Positions 13,901-26,922 are shown, counted from the first letter of the stretch. The stretch: DNA of 64,000 nucleotides from Owenia fusiformis (GCA_903813345.2 CAIIXF020000009.1:14520347-14584346), one strand, 5' to 3'. Translations and numbers: made by a program. Notes: a model not told the origin generated them from the sequence alone.

Positions 13901-16900
13901 AAATATGGTATGTATATTAATTTGCTTCTTCAAATCTCACAAAATCCAAATGATTTAATGATTTTCGCTAGATTTAACAATTCAGAGAATGCTCATGTAA
14001 GATCTTATTTAAATATTTCTGAAAATGAAGTAGGATGATAGAGAAGCTGTAAAGACTGTCCATTCATCTGTCCAGTCAATCTTCTAATGAGTAATTAAAA
14101 TTTAATGACTATCTTGAATCAGCATATAAAATTTGAACCAAATCTGTCTTGCTTTTATTAGCTTATATGGCCAATAATTAAGGCAACTGCCAAGTCGTCA
14201 AATGACTGTGATTGGGATTTGAAGATATGATTTATCACATACATGTAAACTTTGACGTCAGTCACATATATACCCCAGCGAGCAACTTTAAACAAACAAA
14301 TAATCTTAACGTCACAAATCACTGTACATATCAATTTATGACGTCATTAACTTGTTACCTAACCAGAACAAAACAACCATTTAGTTTGTTCATTGTTGTT
14401 CTCCGTGATCTTTTCACAAAAAGTGGCAGATCAGTTTTCTTCATAGCATATGGCCCACGCTATGATGTGGCCTTCCTATTTTTGTAATAAGGTCAAAATA
14501 TTTCCCATGATGCAGTTTGCGGAGGAACAAATTTATACTACCTTGTTTTCCCTCACAGGTTTAACGTGGGGATTTTCACACCTATTTTTCAAATGATATA
14601 TTCGTTCATATTCCCGTACAAGAGCACAGAAAATATTATTAGAAACGATTGATCTCTTATTAATCTTAATATAACAGCTATTTTTTTTTTCATTGTATTG
14701 GTTCATAGCATGGTGAAAACTATGATTGAAAAGTGACAAAATATTCCAGAAGAGAAGGTCACGTGATCAGTTGACTATAGTCGCCATATTGGAAAAAACA
14801 ATTCCATTCGACTTTCAATACTTTCATGCCAATCTTACCGCACTACAAACTGCAACATCGATGCAACAACTGAATAAAAGTATTCAGTCATTGTTTTATT
14901 TTATTTAGCATGCGGGTGTAAAAACAAAATTGTGTAATTAGTTTGATTTAGAACTTTTGGGTCACGCAAATGGCTTCGGGAAATGCATAGTGGGAAAATA
15001 TTGACCAATCAAATTTTGTCCTTGCTTTTTGACTGCTTTTTCAGTACATATTTGCGAACGCTCTGATTCAAGAGCGAATTGTGAAAGGGAGAATTTTGAA
15101 ATTTAGTTTTTGAAATTTCTATATACTGTATTTATTGATGATATTGATGAAATCTTAACCATGCATCTGAGCTGTTAACACTCAGAGGCATGGCAAAGAA
15201 CTGAAGTAATTTTAGACACACATGCATTATAGCCACCAAAGCAATGACGTAAGCAAACAGCATGTACATACATGGATATACAAATGCTAGAACATGCAAC
15301 AACATGTTTTTTGTGAAAAATGGCATTTTGAATATAAGGGCCATCTTGAAGATTTCTCATTGAACAGAGATCCTCTGCCTTTAAGGCATCAGTCTGAGTT
15401 TTGTGGGATGATCAATGTCAAAATCTCTCCAGTTCATATTAAAAATTTTATTCAATCATTTTAGTCTATTTTTACACGATCAGCATTCAGAGTTAAACAT
15501 TGGTACCATTTACTACAGGGTGGGTCAATAAAACATCCATATTTTTATTTTTGTAATATCTTTGCTGGTATGTTGGAAATATCCATAAATTATATATCAT
15601 TTGAAAGATAATTCAATTTCCAACAAAATGATGTATGATGCATAATATATGAATGGCTATTGGTGACTCCATGGTCAATTCTGTATCATGGGGAAGTAAC
15701 AGTCAAAAACAACATTTCGCTAAATGTTTTGAGCTTAATACATAATATTGTATTGCTTAATCAGTTAATCAACACTTTTAGGCTTTTAAATATGAAGAAA
15801 AGGTGTTGGAGTTGAGTTTTTTATTGTTTGTAAATCATTGCATAACTCTAGAATAATCATGGAACCTATTTTTATGCATTGTAGTTTGTTATAAAGTAAG
15901 ATTGTTAGATAAATTGATATTTGCTTCAATCATGTTTTGCAAAGAAACTCAGTTGAAATTTTGCCATAACCCATTATATGGAATACATTTCCATAATTTC
16001 CTCTTCTGGTGTCTATTATTGCATTTTCTGCCATTCAGAATGCCAGTTAAATTAAGTTATACAAGTACAACATCACTATTGATCATTTCATGATAATTTT
16101 AGCCTATAATAGGCATTATCTCCAAAATGTCTTGAAATGAGTAAATATTAACTATTTGATGCAGATTTCTCCACCTTATTTAGGCTATAATATTACAAAT
16201 ACCTATCAAAATGGTAAAAGAACTCGATAATATTGTATTTGTAAATTAATTTGCTTTCATCTAATACATAAATCAACAATTTTGACCTTCTATAATTAGA
16301 CTTATATGCCCAAAGCTGACATAGGGGTTATATCTGTCTGGTCAGCTTTAAGCATTCCATATTCAGCAATTTGTAAATCATGATTTTGACCCCTGTGGTA
16401 ATCAAAACGTTATTTTAAAACAAAAAATTATATATCGTTTTGTTAGAAATTGAATTGTCTTTCCAATGATACATGATTTAAACATTTGTCTGTAATATTA
16501 AAAATGTTGTAGCAAAACAAAAACATGGACGTTTTTCTGCTGGCCCACCCTGTAGATACAGTAGATAGTGATATTTTGTCATGTTAATGCTGTTAATGTG
16601 AAGTAACCTAAATAATGTAGGCATTTTCATGAAATGATTAAAAACCATTGTACCTTAAATGAGAAAATAGAAAAAACGAATATTGTAAAACTATAACACG
16701 TTTTCAAAGGGTCATGAGGGTTGGATACACACATGAAATCTCTTTGGATTCTTCTTAAACGCTATTCTCACGTGAATATAATAGGAAATGTTGGTTAGCC
16801 TGATGACGGATAAGTAAGAGTGATTTTTAGGTAAAAATTAGAAATTGGTATAAAAATACTGAGTAGAACTGGATATATTGCTATTTCATTAATGTATGTA

Positions 16901-18086
16901 AATAAAAAATAGTGGTGCCAAAAGGAGCCTATCGACTTGAAGGTATGACGCAATAGGGCTCTTTATGGAGCCTATCGTCGTGAAAGGGTTAAATCTAAAT
17001 ATAATTGTTTCAAACTTTTTGATTGTCCAGGAAAGTTAAAAATATAAATGTAAGGTTGGAAGTTCCCTATTGAATTTTTCCCATCCTTTTTTTGTCATGG
17101 CAAATAATAATCCCCATACAAGTCCCAATGTATTTTTTTCTCATTTACAAGTCCCAATGTATTTTTTTCTCATTTACAAGTCCCAATGTATTTTTTTCTC
17201 ATTAAAATCATTTGAATCCTGTTACATTTCTATTTTACACCTTGTATTTCAGATTTCCATGAAGTGATGTTAACATACAGTGATTCATTTTGTTTATTTT
17301 GCAGGTATTGATGAGCTGAATGTTTCTGTGTATACTGTTAAGATAGGCTTTGACAACAACATAAGCTTGAACATGTTCACCAAACTCGGCTTCTCAGAGG
17401 TACATGTATTTCCACTTCTTTGTGAATGTACAGGTTGATGTCAAACTAGTAATCCATATTGATGGCTACTGAAGGCCATAATTTGAGATCCATGTTTTAA
17501 GGGGATTTGTCCAAACATTCATACAGATGATGAATTAGGAGTTTTCACTATCTATGGTACAATGCATCATGAAAAATATACTTATATATTTTTGTATTCA
17601 TTTTCACACCAGATTGAAGTTAAAAGTGCATTAGAAATGAAATTGATACCATGTATAGTTTAGAAACTATTTGACAGTATTCTTTAGGGTCACCATTAAT
17701 ATCAGAGATGTAGAATATTTAATTCATACCTTAATGTTTTAGAAATTTGATCACAAAAAGATATTCTAACTCTCCTCTTGTGTCACCACAATAAATTGTG
17801 ACATATTGTTGTGGTCTCTACCTTTTTTGTGGACAGTGTTCGACCTTTGATGTTTGGTGTTCTATACCTTCAGCATGAACTATGATGAGGAAGATGAGTT
17901 ATTGCTTGTGTGCACCTTTCGGGAGACCCCCCTTTGCTGATCATGTAATTGCTTGTTTTGCAGGTATCCAAGAGTGAGGTGTTCAAGGAAGTGACATTAC
18001 AATTAGATATAAATGAGGACTTTTTAAAATATCTTGATGCAAAAACGGAACATTTAAAAATAGTAGAATACCCAACTGAACATTGA
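4938..18086 (+). CDS. NAT9: NAT9, N-acetyltransferase 9 (GNAT family; complete, 7 exons)
   Basis: Coding exons are 4938-5014, 6657-6766, 8953-9021, 13609-13689, 13848-13907, 17305-17399 and 17964-18086. They join in frame through GT-AG introns to give 204 residues, the usual NAT9 length. NAT9 hallmarks are the exon-2 run YHDWMKSEELQKLTASEPLT, then EYSMQQAW, CTFIIL and GDVNIFFND. The acetyl-CoA pyrophosphate loop is R117-K-K-G120-L-G122 in exon 5. The GNAT core ends with FTKLGFSEVSKSEVFKEVTL. The family transfers acetyl groups from acetyl-CoA; the fly homolog is reported to act on microtubule stability. Intron 3 is odd: it is filled by an 89-bp tandem array made of the exon-4 acceptor and the first 41 bases of exon 4. 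Only the final copy (13609) continues into a full exon; all others run into TAATAA after codons for NDP. The final copy also differs by encoding Ile where the decoys encode Met. Confidence 0.96.
5280..5980. mobile_element. MITE with about 70-bp terminal inverted repeats, NAT9 intron 1
   Basis: The left arm at 5280-5352 ends in GACAAACTGGGCG and the right arm at 5908-5980 starts CGCCCAGTTTGTC. The arms share the GTATGCAYGCAGTTTG core in opposite orientation. The interior, about 550 bp, has no recognisable protein. It lies inside NAT9 intron 1. Confidence 0.7.
6868..8660 (-). mobile_element. Decayed Tc1/mariner-like element with inverted arms, NAT9 intron 2
   Basis: The left arm (about 6868-7105) and right arm (about 8410-8660) are diverged inverted copies. 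Both contain GTCATGGTTGGGTGAG and the TIR-like run of A plus CGCAAC. A direct extra copy of the inner arm sits at 7225-7330. The enclosed transposase fragment is listed separately. A segment at 44280-44430 belongs to the same family in inverted orientation. The element has lost any open frame of useful length. Confidence 0.65.
8193..8384 (-). pseudogene. Remnant of IS630/Tc1/mariner transposase
   Basis: The 63-codon minus-strand frame contains SAPDLNCCDLLIWSYLES, which resembles the conserved block of the SPDLNPCDFFLWGYLK type around the second catalytic Asp of these transposases. Nothing upstream continues the catalytic domain in frame. It lies between the inverted arms of the element above, which supports the call. 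Confidence 0.55.
9486..13649 (+). repeat. 89-bp tandem array carrying the NAT9 exon-4 acceptor, 33 copies
   Basis: The motif TTTCAGAGGCAATGGCTGG recurs at exact 89-bp spacing from 9529 to 11398 (22 copies) and from 12713 to 13603 (11 copies). A 1226-bp transposon at 11438-12663 separates the two blocks without disturbing phase. Each unit holds about 48 bases of intron end with the 3' splice site, then 41 bases copied from NAT9 exon 4 up to GACCCA, where it joins the next unit at TAATAAG. The 33rd copy is the genuine exon start. Copies differ mostly by single substitutions, which suggests recent spread or homogenisation. Reading any decoy in the NAT9 frame hits TAA TAA after 14 codons. Confidence 0.95.
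11438..12663 (-). mobile_element. Helentron-like non-autonomous element inside the NAT9 array
   Basis: The plus-strand start CTAGATAATGGC is followed by the palindrome ACTCCGCGGAGT and then CAAATCCCAACGAAC. The end reads GTTCGTTGGGTTGGGATAA after a GGAC microsatellite. On the minus strand it therefore starts TTATCCC, has subterminal inverted repeats, and ends with a hairpin followed by CTAG, inserted between host A and T without target-site duplication. These are Helitron/Helentron features. The interior holds two copies of a unit of about 470 bp. The flanking 89-bp repeats provide the empty site exactly: host TTCTTCAA joins TGACCCA. It has no coding capacity. Confidence 0.75.
15516..16552. 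mobile_element. TA-flanked inverted-repeat element, NAT9 intron 5
   Basis: The left end CAGGGTGGGTCAATAAAACA and the right end GGACGTTTTTCTGCTGGCCC plus ACCCTG are diverged inverted repeats, each flanked by TA, as expected for Tc1/mariner-type insertion. A second internal inverted match joins AATTCAATTTCCAACAAAA near 15607 with a counterpart near 16440. No transposase frame survives. Confidence 0.75.
17117..17205 (+). repeat. Three-copy 29-bp tandem repeat
   Basis: ACAAGTCCCAATGTATTTTT recurs three times at 29-bp spacing in NAT9 intron 5, about 100 bp before the exon-6 acceptor. The unit contains no splice-site copy. Confidence 0.8.
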
Positions 18087-18666
18087 AAGGTGGGGGCGAA
18101 GGGTGGGAAGCAGACCTCCTCCTTATGAAAAGACCTTATCTTAAGGGTTATACAAACATCCATTTCAAATTAATCCCTGAATGGTTGGCAAGATTGATAC
18201 AGTAAAAAGCTTCAAGTTCTCATATTTCTCAATGACTTGATATGATATAGCGTAGTATGGACTAACTTATTCTAGCTGCAATGATCAGGTCAAGCCACAT
18301 ACAAAATCAAGCTGTATTTTTTCAAATTGATATATTTATTATATCTACAAATGTCATTTATTCCATGCATATTTTTATTTTATGTAATATAGTGTTATAA
18401 TATACAATATTTAATACAATGTGTTGTATATTATATGTTGAATACATATATTTCGAAACTCTAAAATAGCCATTTTTGTGTCTTTATTACTCTCCTAAAT
18501 ACTGTAGCTGGTTTTATGTTCATCATTTATGTTCAACTGAATAGTTACCACTTGCACTTAGCATATGCTGCCACCATACATGAACTTAGCAAATGCTGCC
18601 ACCTTTCTTGTACTGTGCATATCAAGCTGCCAACATACGTAGCAAATGTAGGTTATTGCTATTAAT

Positions 18667-19790
18667 TATCCCATCGAACAAAGCCTCCGTCTGTACGTAC
18701 ATACGTCCAGGCAATAACTCAAATATGGGGATAGAATTTCTGCTCAAAAGCCAATTTTGAAAATGGCCACTCATTAGAAAATGGCGGCCATTTTAGTGCC
18801 GATTTTACAATAATTTAGGTACAATATATAAAACAGTAATAGGAATATGCTTTCAATGTAAAAAATGATATAGGACATTAATAAAGCTAGAAATGTAGAT
18901 GTCCAAGAAGCACATGGCAGTCATCTTGAAAAATGGCGGCCTTTACACACTATTTTACAATTTTGGCTGTAACTTGAAAAGTAGTGGAGCGATTTTGTTT
19001 ATATTTGGTATGTGAAAACTATAAGCATGGCACACTGTCTAATGACACTTTTGATAGAATGTTTTTTTAACATTTTTTACTATGACTCGAAAAGTAGTGG
19101 AGTGATTTTGTTCATATTTGGTATGTGAATACTATAAGAATGGCAAATTGTCAATGACACTTTTGATAGGAGGTGGCCATTTTGAAAATTGGCCGCCATT
19201 TTAACATTTTTTACTACAACTCAAAAAGTAGTGTTACGATCCTGTTCATATTTGGTATGTGAATACTATAAGCATGGCACACTCTCTAATGACCCTTTTG
19301 GTAGAGGGCACCCATTTTGAAAAATGGCCACCATTTTTACATTTTTTACTATAACTTGAAAAGCAGTGGAGCAATTTCATTCTTATTTGGTATGTGAATA
19401 TTATAAGCATGGCGCACTGTTTAATGACAGTTTTGGTAGAAGGTGGCCATTGAAAAATGGCCGCCATTTCAACATGTGTTATTTTGTATGTAATGTTTAA
19501 TGTAATGTTGTTTACTATAACTCAAAAAATAATAGAGCGATTTTGTTCACATTTGATATGTGAATACTCATTAAGCATGCCACACTGTCTTATAACATTT
19601 GGCAATTAGGCGGCCAATTTGAAAAATGGCCGTCATTGACATAGACGTGGGCGATTTTGTTGAAATTTTATATTTGCCTTCTTAGAAGCATATTACACTT
19701 TCTGATGACAATTTGGTTATAGTGAGCAACCATTTTGAAAATGGTGGCCATTTTTGTGTGTTATTTTACGATTGGCTGTTCGATGGGATC
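18667..19790 (+). mobile_element. Helentron-like relative with internal tandem repeats
   Basis: The start ATTATCCCATCGAACAAAG and the end GCTGTTCGATGGGAT form subterminal inverted repeats like those of the elements at 11438 and 21508, in the opposite orientation. The interior has about five direct repeats of roughly 150 bp, each containing TTGGTATGTGAATACTATAA and a GGCCATTTTGAAAATGG-type palindrome. The expected terminal hairpin plus CTAG is not recognisable at the right end, so that boundary is approximate. Confidence 0.55.
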
Positions 19791-20544
19791 GCCTACATTT
19801 TGTCGTTGCTGTTGTTCAAATATATTTCATCTCGGGAGTTTTGACTTTTCAGTCATAAAATCCAGACAATAGCAAGAATTATAGACAATTCATAACAAAA
19901 AGAACAAATGACAAAATATACTTGATAGTCCTATTGATTATAAAAGACAATTTAAATGACTGAAATACAGAGCGTTCAACCTTTAATTAACCAGCTCCTC
20001 TGTTCATACTGGAACACCTCTTCTTCAATGTAAATAGTTTCCTTTATATATTTATTTATGATTCTTTTTTAAGTTCATTCCATTTTGTATTAATACTGTT
20101 GAGAAGGATGTCATGATCCAGAACATCCAGTATTTGAATAATGCTGCATATGAGGCTTACTTCAAATATTCCTTTACTGATCACATGGAGGATTTGTAAT
20201 TTATTGATCCTTTTTGTGGAGCTAAAGCTCATTTGCTGTGCAGCCCTGCTGTCCAACCACCTGCTAAATAAACAAGCACTTTACATTACTTTTTCGTAAA
20301 GAAATTTTAAATAAGGGCAAAGACGATGGAGTAGATGAGTGTGACATATCTACTTTATTTAGGTAACCCACAATTTGATTTTAAAATAAACTTGAAAGAC
20401 TGATGATCCTATATACACCTGCTGAATCAGAGATGTTACACTTTTGCTGATTTGTCATGTTCATTCATATTTGCATGGATAATATGCCCCAAATTGGATG
20501 TGATCCATCTTAATTGTTTTACACTAGATGATGAGAAAAGAATA

Positions 20545-21155
20545 CAGGGTAGTCCAAAAAAGTGAAGTGTTGCAACAGGGCATATTTCCTGCAGGAATCC
20601 TTTCATATTTTTACATGTTGTAGAGGAAGGTCTAAAATTTATGTTGGTACCATATATCTTTCTTAGTCTTGAAATTTGTAGAAATTATAAGCCCTAACCA
20701 AACATCACAGAAAATGGATAAAATGTGAACTTCAACATCTGCGATTCTACAACCCTTCAACAATCTGCACATGGAATTTTTTTAGCCGCAGTCTGAAAAA
20801 CCTAATTATTTCTGGTTTTGTTTGGTTTTGAATCCCGCACATTATGGTGTAAAAATTAGCATCCTATCTCCGTTAGTTATTGTGATCCAAAGAAATGCTC
20901 TAAGTTTCCAAAGACATAAACATCTTCCAGTGAAATCGCGACATAGCCCTATATGATCTTAAAATGTCAATATCTTCATTAATCATGGACCAATTCTTTT
21001 AATTTCTTTAAAATTCAAGACTGAGAATAAATTATGGCATCAATAAAATTTTTTAGACCTTTCTCTCCAAGATGTGATAATATGAGTCAATAATTCATGC
21101 ATGTATTAAGGAAAATACAGCCTGTTGCAGGTGTTCACTTTTTTGGACCACCCTG
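20545..21155. mobile_element. TA-flanked MITE
   Basis: The left end CAGGGTAGTCCAAAAAAGTG and the right end CACTTTTTTGGACCACCCTG are near-perfect inverted repeats flanked by TA on both sides. The interior of about 560 bp is non-coding. It looks like a non-autonomous Tc1/mariner derivative. Confidence 0.85.
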
Positions 21156-21507
21156 TAAATGAAATAACACTGGTCAGTGTCAGATGGTAAATGTTATTTT
21201 CAATGTTAGAAGTTTTAATGGAATTAACAATTCAGAACATTTGGCTTTGACATTTCCAATACACCAAGCTTTTATAATGGAGAAAACTGTATAGTATGAT
21301 ACGTGAACCCTTATTTTGTTTTATCTTCTCCCACTTAGGGCAAGGTAACACAAGTTCTTTATTTGCCATCATTGCATTTCATGTTACCATACCTTTATTG
21401 CCCTCCATTTTATAAAAAATAAAGGCCATAACATTCTACTGATACTGACCAGTAATATTTGTACAGTATTTGTATGTCATCGTATATCATATCCATTGCT
21501 TATAAAA

Positions 21508-22089
21508 CTAGAAAACAGCAACTCCATGGAGTAGCAAATCCCACCAAACTAAACATATTTTGATAAATAGCAGCCATATAGAATTAGCATACAGTATTTG
21601 ATTTATCAAAGATACGCTTGTTACAAAAAATGGAAGTCATTTTGATCACCTGCCATCTTGAAATTGTCTTATCAAATTTAGCAGAGCTCTTTTTCTCCTA
21701 GGCATTGGCATATAAAATTTGAAATATACTGGCATTTGAGTATGAGAAAAAAATTTTTTTACAAAAAATGGCAGCCATTTCAAAAATCAGCTGCCATCTT
21801 AAGAATTTCTTCTTGAACAAAGCTCCTTTGGGAATCAGCATATAAAATTTGAACCAAATCTGTGAACGAGTATTTGACTATTTTGAATTTAGAGGCCATA
21901 TTGAAAGTTCCTTCTTGAGCAGAGGTGCTACACCGAAAAGGGATAAGACAATAAAATTTGAATCAAATCTGTCAACTGGTATTTTTCATTGCCAGGACAC
22001 ACAGATGAACGGACAGATGGACAAAGTATGGAAGAATGGACGGACGAACAGCTTCTCCATATCCCCCTGAAACTTGTTAGGTGGGATAA
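21508..22089 (-). mobile_element. Second Helentron-like non-autonomous element
   Basis: It has the same layout as the copy at 11438: CTAG, then the palindrome ACTCCATGGAGT, then CAAATCCCACCAAAC at the left, and a GGACGGACGAAC-type run followed by TTGTTAGGTGGGATAA at the right. No target-site duplication is seen. The shared termini with different interiors support one superfamily with independent insertions. Confidence 0.65.
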
Positions 22090-22544
22090 TAAACTTTCTA
22101 TCACATCCCTATTCCCTACACTCATTTTATGAGACAGAGTTGTGTAACATTAGGTTTACATTTTAATAGATATCTGAGGATGGTGATGTGCAAATAGGTG
22201 CTAATTTATAATAAGGATGAGCATTTATAACATAATGTAAAACTGTGTTATGTTATACTATTAAACATAAAAATGTCAATAAGTTTTTGATAATTTCAGC
22301 TTTCTTTGGAATCAGGCTGGTTTAAATGATTCCTTTGGATGTGGCTCCTAGTCTACAGTAGATCACATTCAACTGATATTCTGCTGTGATGATTTTCAAC
22401 TCTGTGACATGCACGATGTGTCTTCAATGTTATGCATTTCTAACAATTTTATGTCACATGGTACATCATTCTCCAATAGGTCTCAATTTTATATCTTCAT
22501 ACTGGATCTCTTCTTCACCATGTTGGCTGCACCTGGAGAGGAAT

Positions 22545-23352
22545 GAGGGAGTGATGGAGTGATTAAGAATAATTTGGAGAGAAATTGGGGAATGATGCAG
22601 TGATTAAGAATAATTTGGAGAGGAATGAGGGAGTGATGGAGTGATTAAGAATAATTTGGAGAGGAATGGAGGAATGATGAAGTGATTAAGAATAATTTGG
22701 AGAGAAATGGAGTGATTAAGAATGATTTGGAGAGGAATGATGGAGTGATGGAGTGATTAAGAATAATTTGTAGAGGAATGGGGGGAATGATGGAGTGATT
22801 AAGAATAATTTGGAGAGGAATGGGGGAATGATGAAGTGATTAAGAATAATTTGGAGAGAAATGGAGTGATTAAGAATGATTTGGAGAGGAATGATGGAGT
22901 GATTAAGAATAATTTGTAGAGGAATGGGGGGAATGATGGAGTGATTAAGAATAATTTGTAGAGGAATGGGGGGAATGATGGAGTGATTAAGAATAATTTG
23001 GAGAGGAATGGGGGAATGATGGAGTGATTAAGAATAATTTGGAGAGGAATGGGGGAGTGATGGAGTGATTAAGAATAATTTGTAGAGAAATGGGAGAATA
23101 ATGGAGTGATTAAGAATAATTTGTAGATGAATGAGGGAGTGATGGTGTGATTAAGAATAATTTGGAGAGAAATGGGGGAGTGATAGGGTGATTAAGAATA
23201 ATTTGGAGAGAAATGGGGGAATGATGGAGTGATTAAGAATAATTTGGAGAGAAATGGAGTGATTAAGAATGATTTGGAGAGGAATGATGGAGTGATTAAG
23301 AATAATTTGGAGAGGAATCAGGGAATAATGGAGTGATTAAGAATAATTTGGA
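22545..23352 (+). repeat. Minisatellite, about 20 copies of a roughly 41-bp unit
   Basis: The core GAGTGATTAAGAATAATTTG recurs with variable linkers rich in GGGGAATGATG, giving unit lengths from about 24 to 45 bp. It is intergenic and touches no exon that I recognise, unlike the three splice-site arrays elsewhere in the window. Confidence 0.9.
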
Positions 23353-24221
23353 GAGGACAGAGAAATTAACAAAGAATAATCTGGAGAGTAATAACAAGAA
23401 CAATGAAATCATTCATGAAAAGGGCTATTAAAGGACTGAGTGTACAAAGTAGGTATTTACTTATGGTGCATATGAGTTACATGTAATTACTCTAAATATA
23501 TGCCCTATAAAAATCAAGGTGTTAAAAATCCCATCAAACATCTTATAAGTGTCAGACAAGTCTGCTAAAAAGCATTTCTCAAAATGGCACCCATACTAGA
23601 TGATTTTCCAGAAGCTCAAAGGATATCTTTGGAGGGATATCTCAAAATGAATGCCATATAATCCAAATTGTCAAAGGAAAGTGTGAAATGGTTTCAACTA
23701 CTTGAAATTGCAGCCATTTTTCAAAATGGACACTTAAACTTAAAGACCGTTCTCCAGAAAGCAATATACTGACATATATTATTTTTTACATTTTCATACA
23801 ACTGACAAGATTATAAATGCTTTAATATTAAGTTAACATGGTTATAATTGTTTTTTTCTACAAAATATCAAAGCAGAACCATATAGTAAAAATAAAAAAT
23901 TTGGCTGGGTTTCGAACCACACCACAGTCATCTGCCTGCGAGTTGAGGTCAGTGCCCCAGACCATAGCTACATCTTATATTTAACAAGTAAATTTAACAC
24001 GCTATATTTATCATTTACTTGGTCACCTGACATTCTAATTTTAGAAAAATTAGTTGTCCGGCGTACTTTTGAGCAAGGGAACAATCTGCATGACACATTT
24101 ATCGTCAGTATTTGAATACATATAAATATTATACATGTATATATATTTGCCCCATTTGTTAATCAATGTATATTCTCTCATTATAGCTCGAAATATCACT
24201 AGGTACCTAGAACGGTTTCTA

Positions 24222-25236
24222 GACAACTCATCCCAAGACAAGTCATCCCAAGACAACTCATCCCTAAGACAACTCATCCCAAGACAAGTCATCCCCAAGA
24301 CAACTCATCCCAAGACATCTCATTCCAAGACAACTCATCCCAAGACATCTCATCCCAAGACATCTCATCCCAAGACAACTCATCCCACTTGTATAATTGA
24401 TAAATTATTTTGTCCTCTATATTATATATATATCCCTTTTTCATTTTTATGATTACAAAGTGAATTTTGATTACACACTCAATTTTTAATACTGATTTTT
24501 AGCATTTTGAAATGGCACTTGAAAGTTATGTTTTACTTGTAAGTACTGCCGCTATTTTGATGAATTCTGGGTTATTCTAAATATATTTGAGAATATAGGA
24601 TTGAACATAAAAGTCATAGACATTATTTCCAAATTTAATCATCATAAATCTGAAAGTTTGATCTTATTTAGGATTAAGCCAAAATATTTTAAAACAAAGA
24701 CTGAATTAATCTGAGAGAATTATTCTGATAGCACCTTGGATAATACATTCTAACTGAGTTAATCCTACACCTTTGATGATCTTTGATTTAATATCAAAGT
24801 ATATATTAAATTTGAACATGTTTATCTTTATCCCAATCAGTCAACAAAAATTAACTAAAACTAGGCCAACTAACTACAAAATACAAAAATATAAAGTAAA
24901 TACAGCATGACAAAATATGAAATGTGTCAGTTTAAAATACAGCATGAAAAATGTATTAATAAAAAACAAAGATATTCCATGACCAGTGTGCTAACTGCTA
25001 AAATCTCTAAATATTTTTCATTCTTTCAAAATGAAAATTAATTGTATAAAATTATGTTTTATTTCAAGTTGGGAAGAGTTGTCTTGGGGATGAGTTGTCT
25101 TGGGATGAGATGTCTTGGGATGAGATGTCTTGGGATGAGATGTCTTGGGATGAGATGTCTTGGGATGAGTTGTCTTGGGATGAGATGTCTTAGGGATGAC
25201 TTGTCTTGGGATGACTTGTCTTAGGGATGAGTTGTC
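24222..25236. mobile_element. Foldback-like element: two inverted 15-bp tandem arrays
   Basis: The left array (24222-24390) repeats CATCCCAAGACAACT about 11 times. The right array (about 25070-25236) is the same repeat in inverted orientation (AGTTGTCTTGGGATG). Both begin at their outer edge with a variant of GACAACTCATCCC. About 680 bp of AT-rich, non-coding spacer lies between. Tandem repeats forming inverted arms are characteristic of Foldback-type elements, but I see no target duplication or transposase. Confidence 0.65.
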
Positions 25237-26922
25237 CTGTTACCGTTATTACCCCTAGAACAACCCATGATTGCTTTCAGGAAAACAGTCAGACTTTAAA
25301 TGGTAATAAAACCAGTGGCCATTTTAAAAATCAACTTTGAAGCAGAACTTGAACTCACATAAGACATATACATGTACATTTTAGTATTGGGCCAACAGTA
25401 TTTCAGTTATCGCCCAGGTGGATGGATGGAGGATTGGAGGTGTTCTCTTTATCCCAAAACTTAGTTTGATGGGATAATAATACTTATACATGCACCAGGT
25501 TGATCTATAAGAGCAGCCAAAAATATAAGAAGTTTTGTATTTCTGCATCTGTTTTTCTACTTTAATCAGGGTGTTAACCCATAGTGCTATGTGTAAGGCA
25601 GTATACCGGTGCATACAAAATGTCAAGTTATAAAAACAGAGATATGACAGCATCTTGATACACTTAAATGATGAGTACCAATGAGACTTTTCTAAATCAC
25701 ATGCTTTTCACTTCAATGTGACACACAGTATGCTGAAATGATACTTCTGTCATCTCATAAATAACAAGCACATTCGAAATTCTACTCCTGCATTTCTGCA
25801 CTTTCATTCTAGAATTAGGTATTACTACCATTTATCACATGCCACCATATAGGTTCAAACAGTGAAAATAAAATGCAGATTTTGTACAAATAAAAAATCA
25901 AAAAAAATAGAACCAACATGGTGCAAGCTATTATGTTTTACCTAAATTGACCATAATGTGATTTTTTAAATAAATAAAAAGCATGCATAAATAAAAATAA
26001 TGGAAAATAAGGCATAACGTAAATAAAGAGGCACTGGCATTTCCAGAGTATGGTATACATTGAGACACACTCCATACATCAGTCCTAGTTTACCTGAGAA
26101 TTCCAATCCTAACAGATATACCAAAACAAGACCAATGTCTGCCAAAACGAGACCAATGTCTGTCATCTTATAACAGAAATAGTTGTATCACCAGTGATGA
26201 AATATAAATTAAAAATTCTTGACATACTAGTAAATATATTTCATTATCCAACAAAAAACTTGTGTCACCAACTTAAAGCTAGAAAATATTTAGATCACCA
26301 TGTTAGGAAATTGGGGTAAATGAGAGAAGTAAAACTGAACAGAGGAAAATTTCATCTTTGCAGACAGGATAGTTTATAATAATTAGAGTTCATTTTAAGA
26401 AATATAAAATCAAAGGTGTCCAACCATAGATTTTCTATTTTTCAATTTTTGTATGTTTTTACCTAATCTAATATTTTGTTAATCATGTAGCAAAGTGCAA
26501 CATGAATACGATTTCATTTCATTTTTTACGCTGAATAATACAATGGGTATAATTTGATTTGGAAATTGGAGTGTACTAAAAAAAAAATTAGGATTTATGA
26601 AACTCAGAGGATGTTGCAGCTATTTGACCATCTTTTACCAGAATTAGTATACAATGCTCTATTTCCTATTCAATCCTGATATAAGATACTGCATTTCTCA
26701 TTGATATAACTTTTCTATCAGTCTTTATGTGTTTTCATTTCATTAAAAGTCAACATATTTTATGTCAAAATTGAATCTAAAAAATGCAGTTTAATGGCGA
26801 AGACAAAAGAAGAACCATCAAATCATGCAACTGAATAATTCAATTTGGAACTGGGTTAATTTCAAACTGAATGTGCTAAAACTAACATATAGTACGCTTA
26901 GAAAAATCATTGTTTCTAATAT

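Larger units (their letters stand above)
13908..17304. other. NAT9 intron 5, mostly transposon and unique AT-rich DNA
   Basis: No coding exon is visible between the exon-5 donor and the exon-6 acceptor. The interval holds the TA-flanked element at 15516-16552 and a short three-copy repeat at about 17117-17205 (unit about 29 bp containing CCCAATGTATTTTTTTCTCA). The rest shows nothing that I can name. Confidence 0.6.

Noticed and set aside
20056-20256. 66-codon minus-strand frame preceded by an acceptor-like sequence
   Set aside because: The frame looks somewhat protein-like and has a possible acceptor near 20268, but I cannot link it to any other exon or family.
24135-24452. Repetitive frames (HPKTSHPKT and LGMRCLGMRC types)
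   Set aside because: They come from translating the 15-bp inverted arrays; they have no start context or neighbours that suggest expression.
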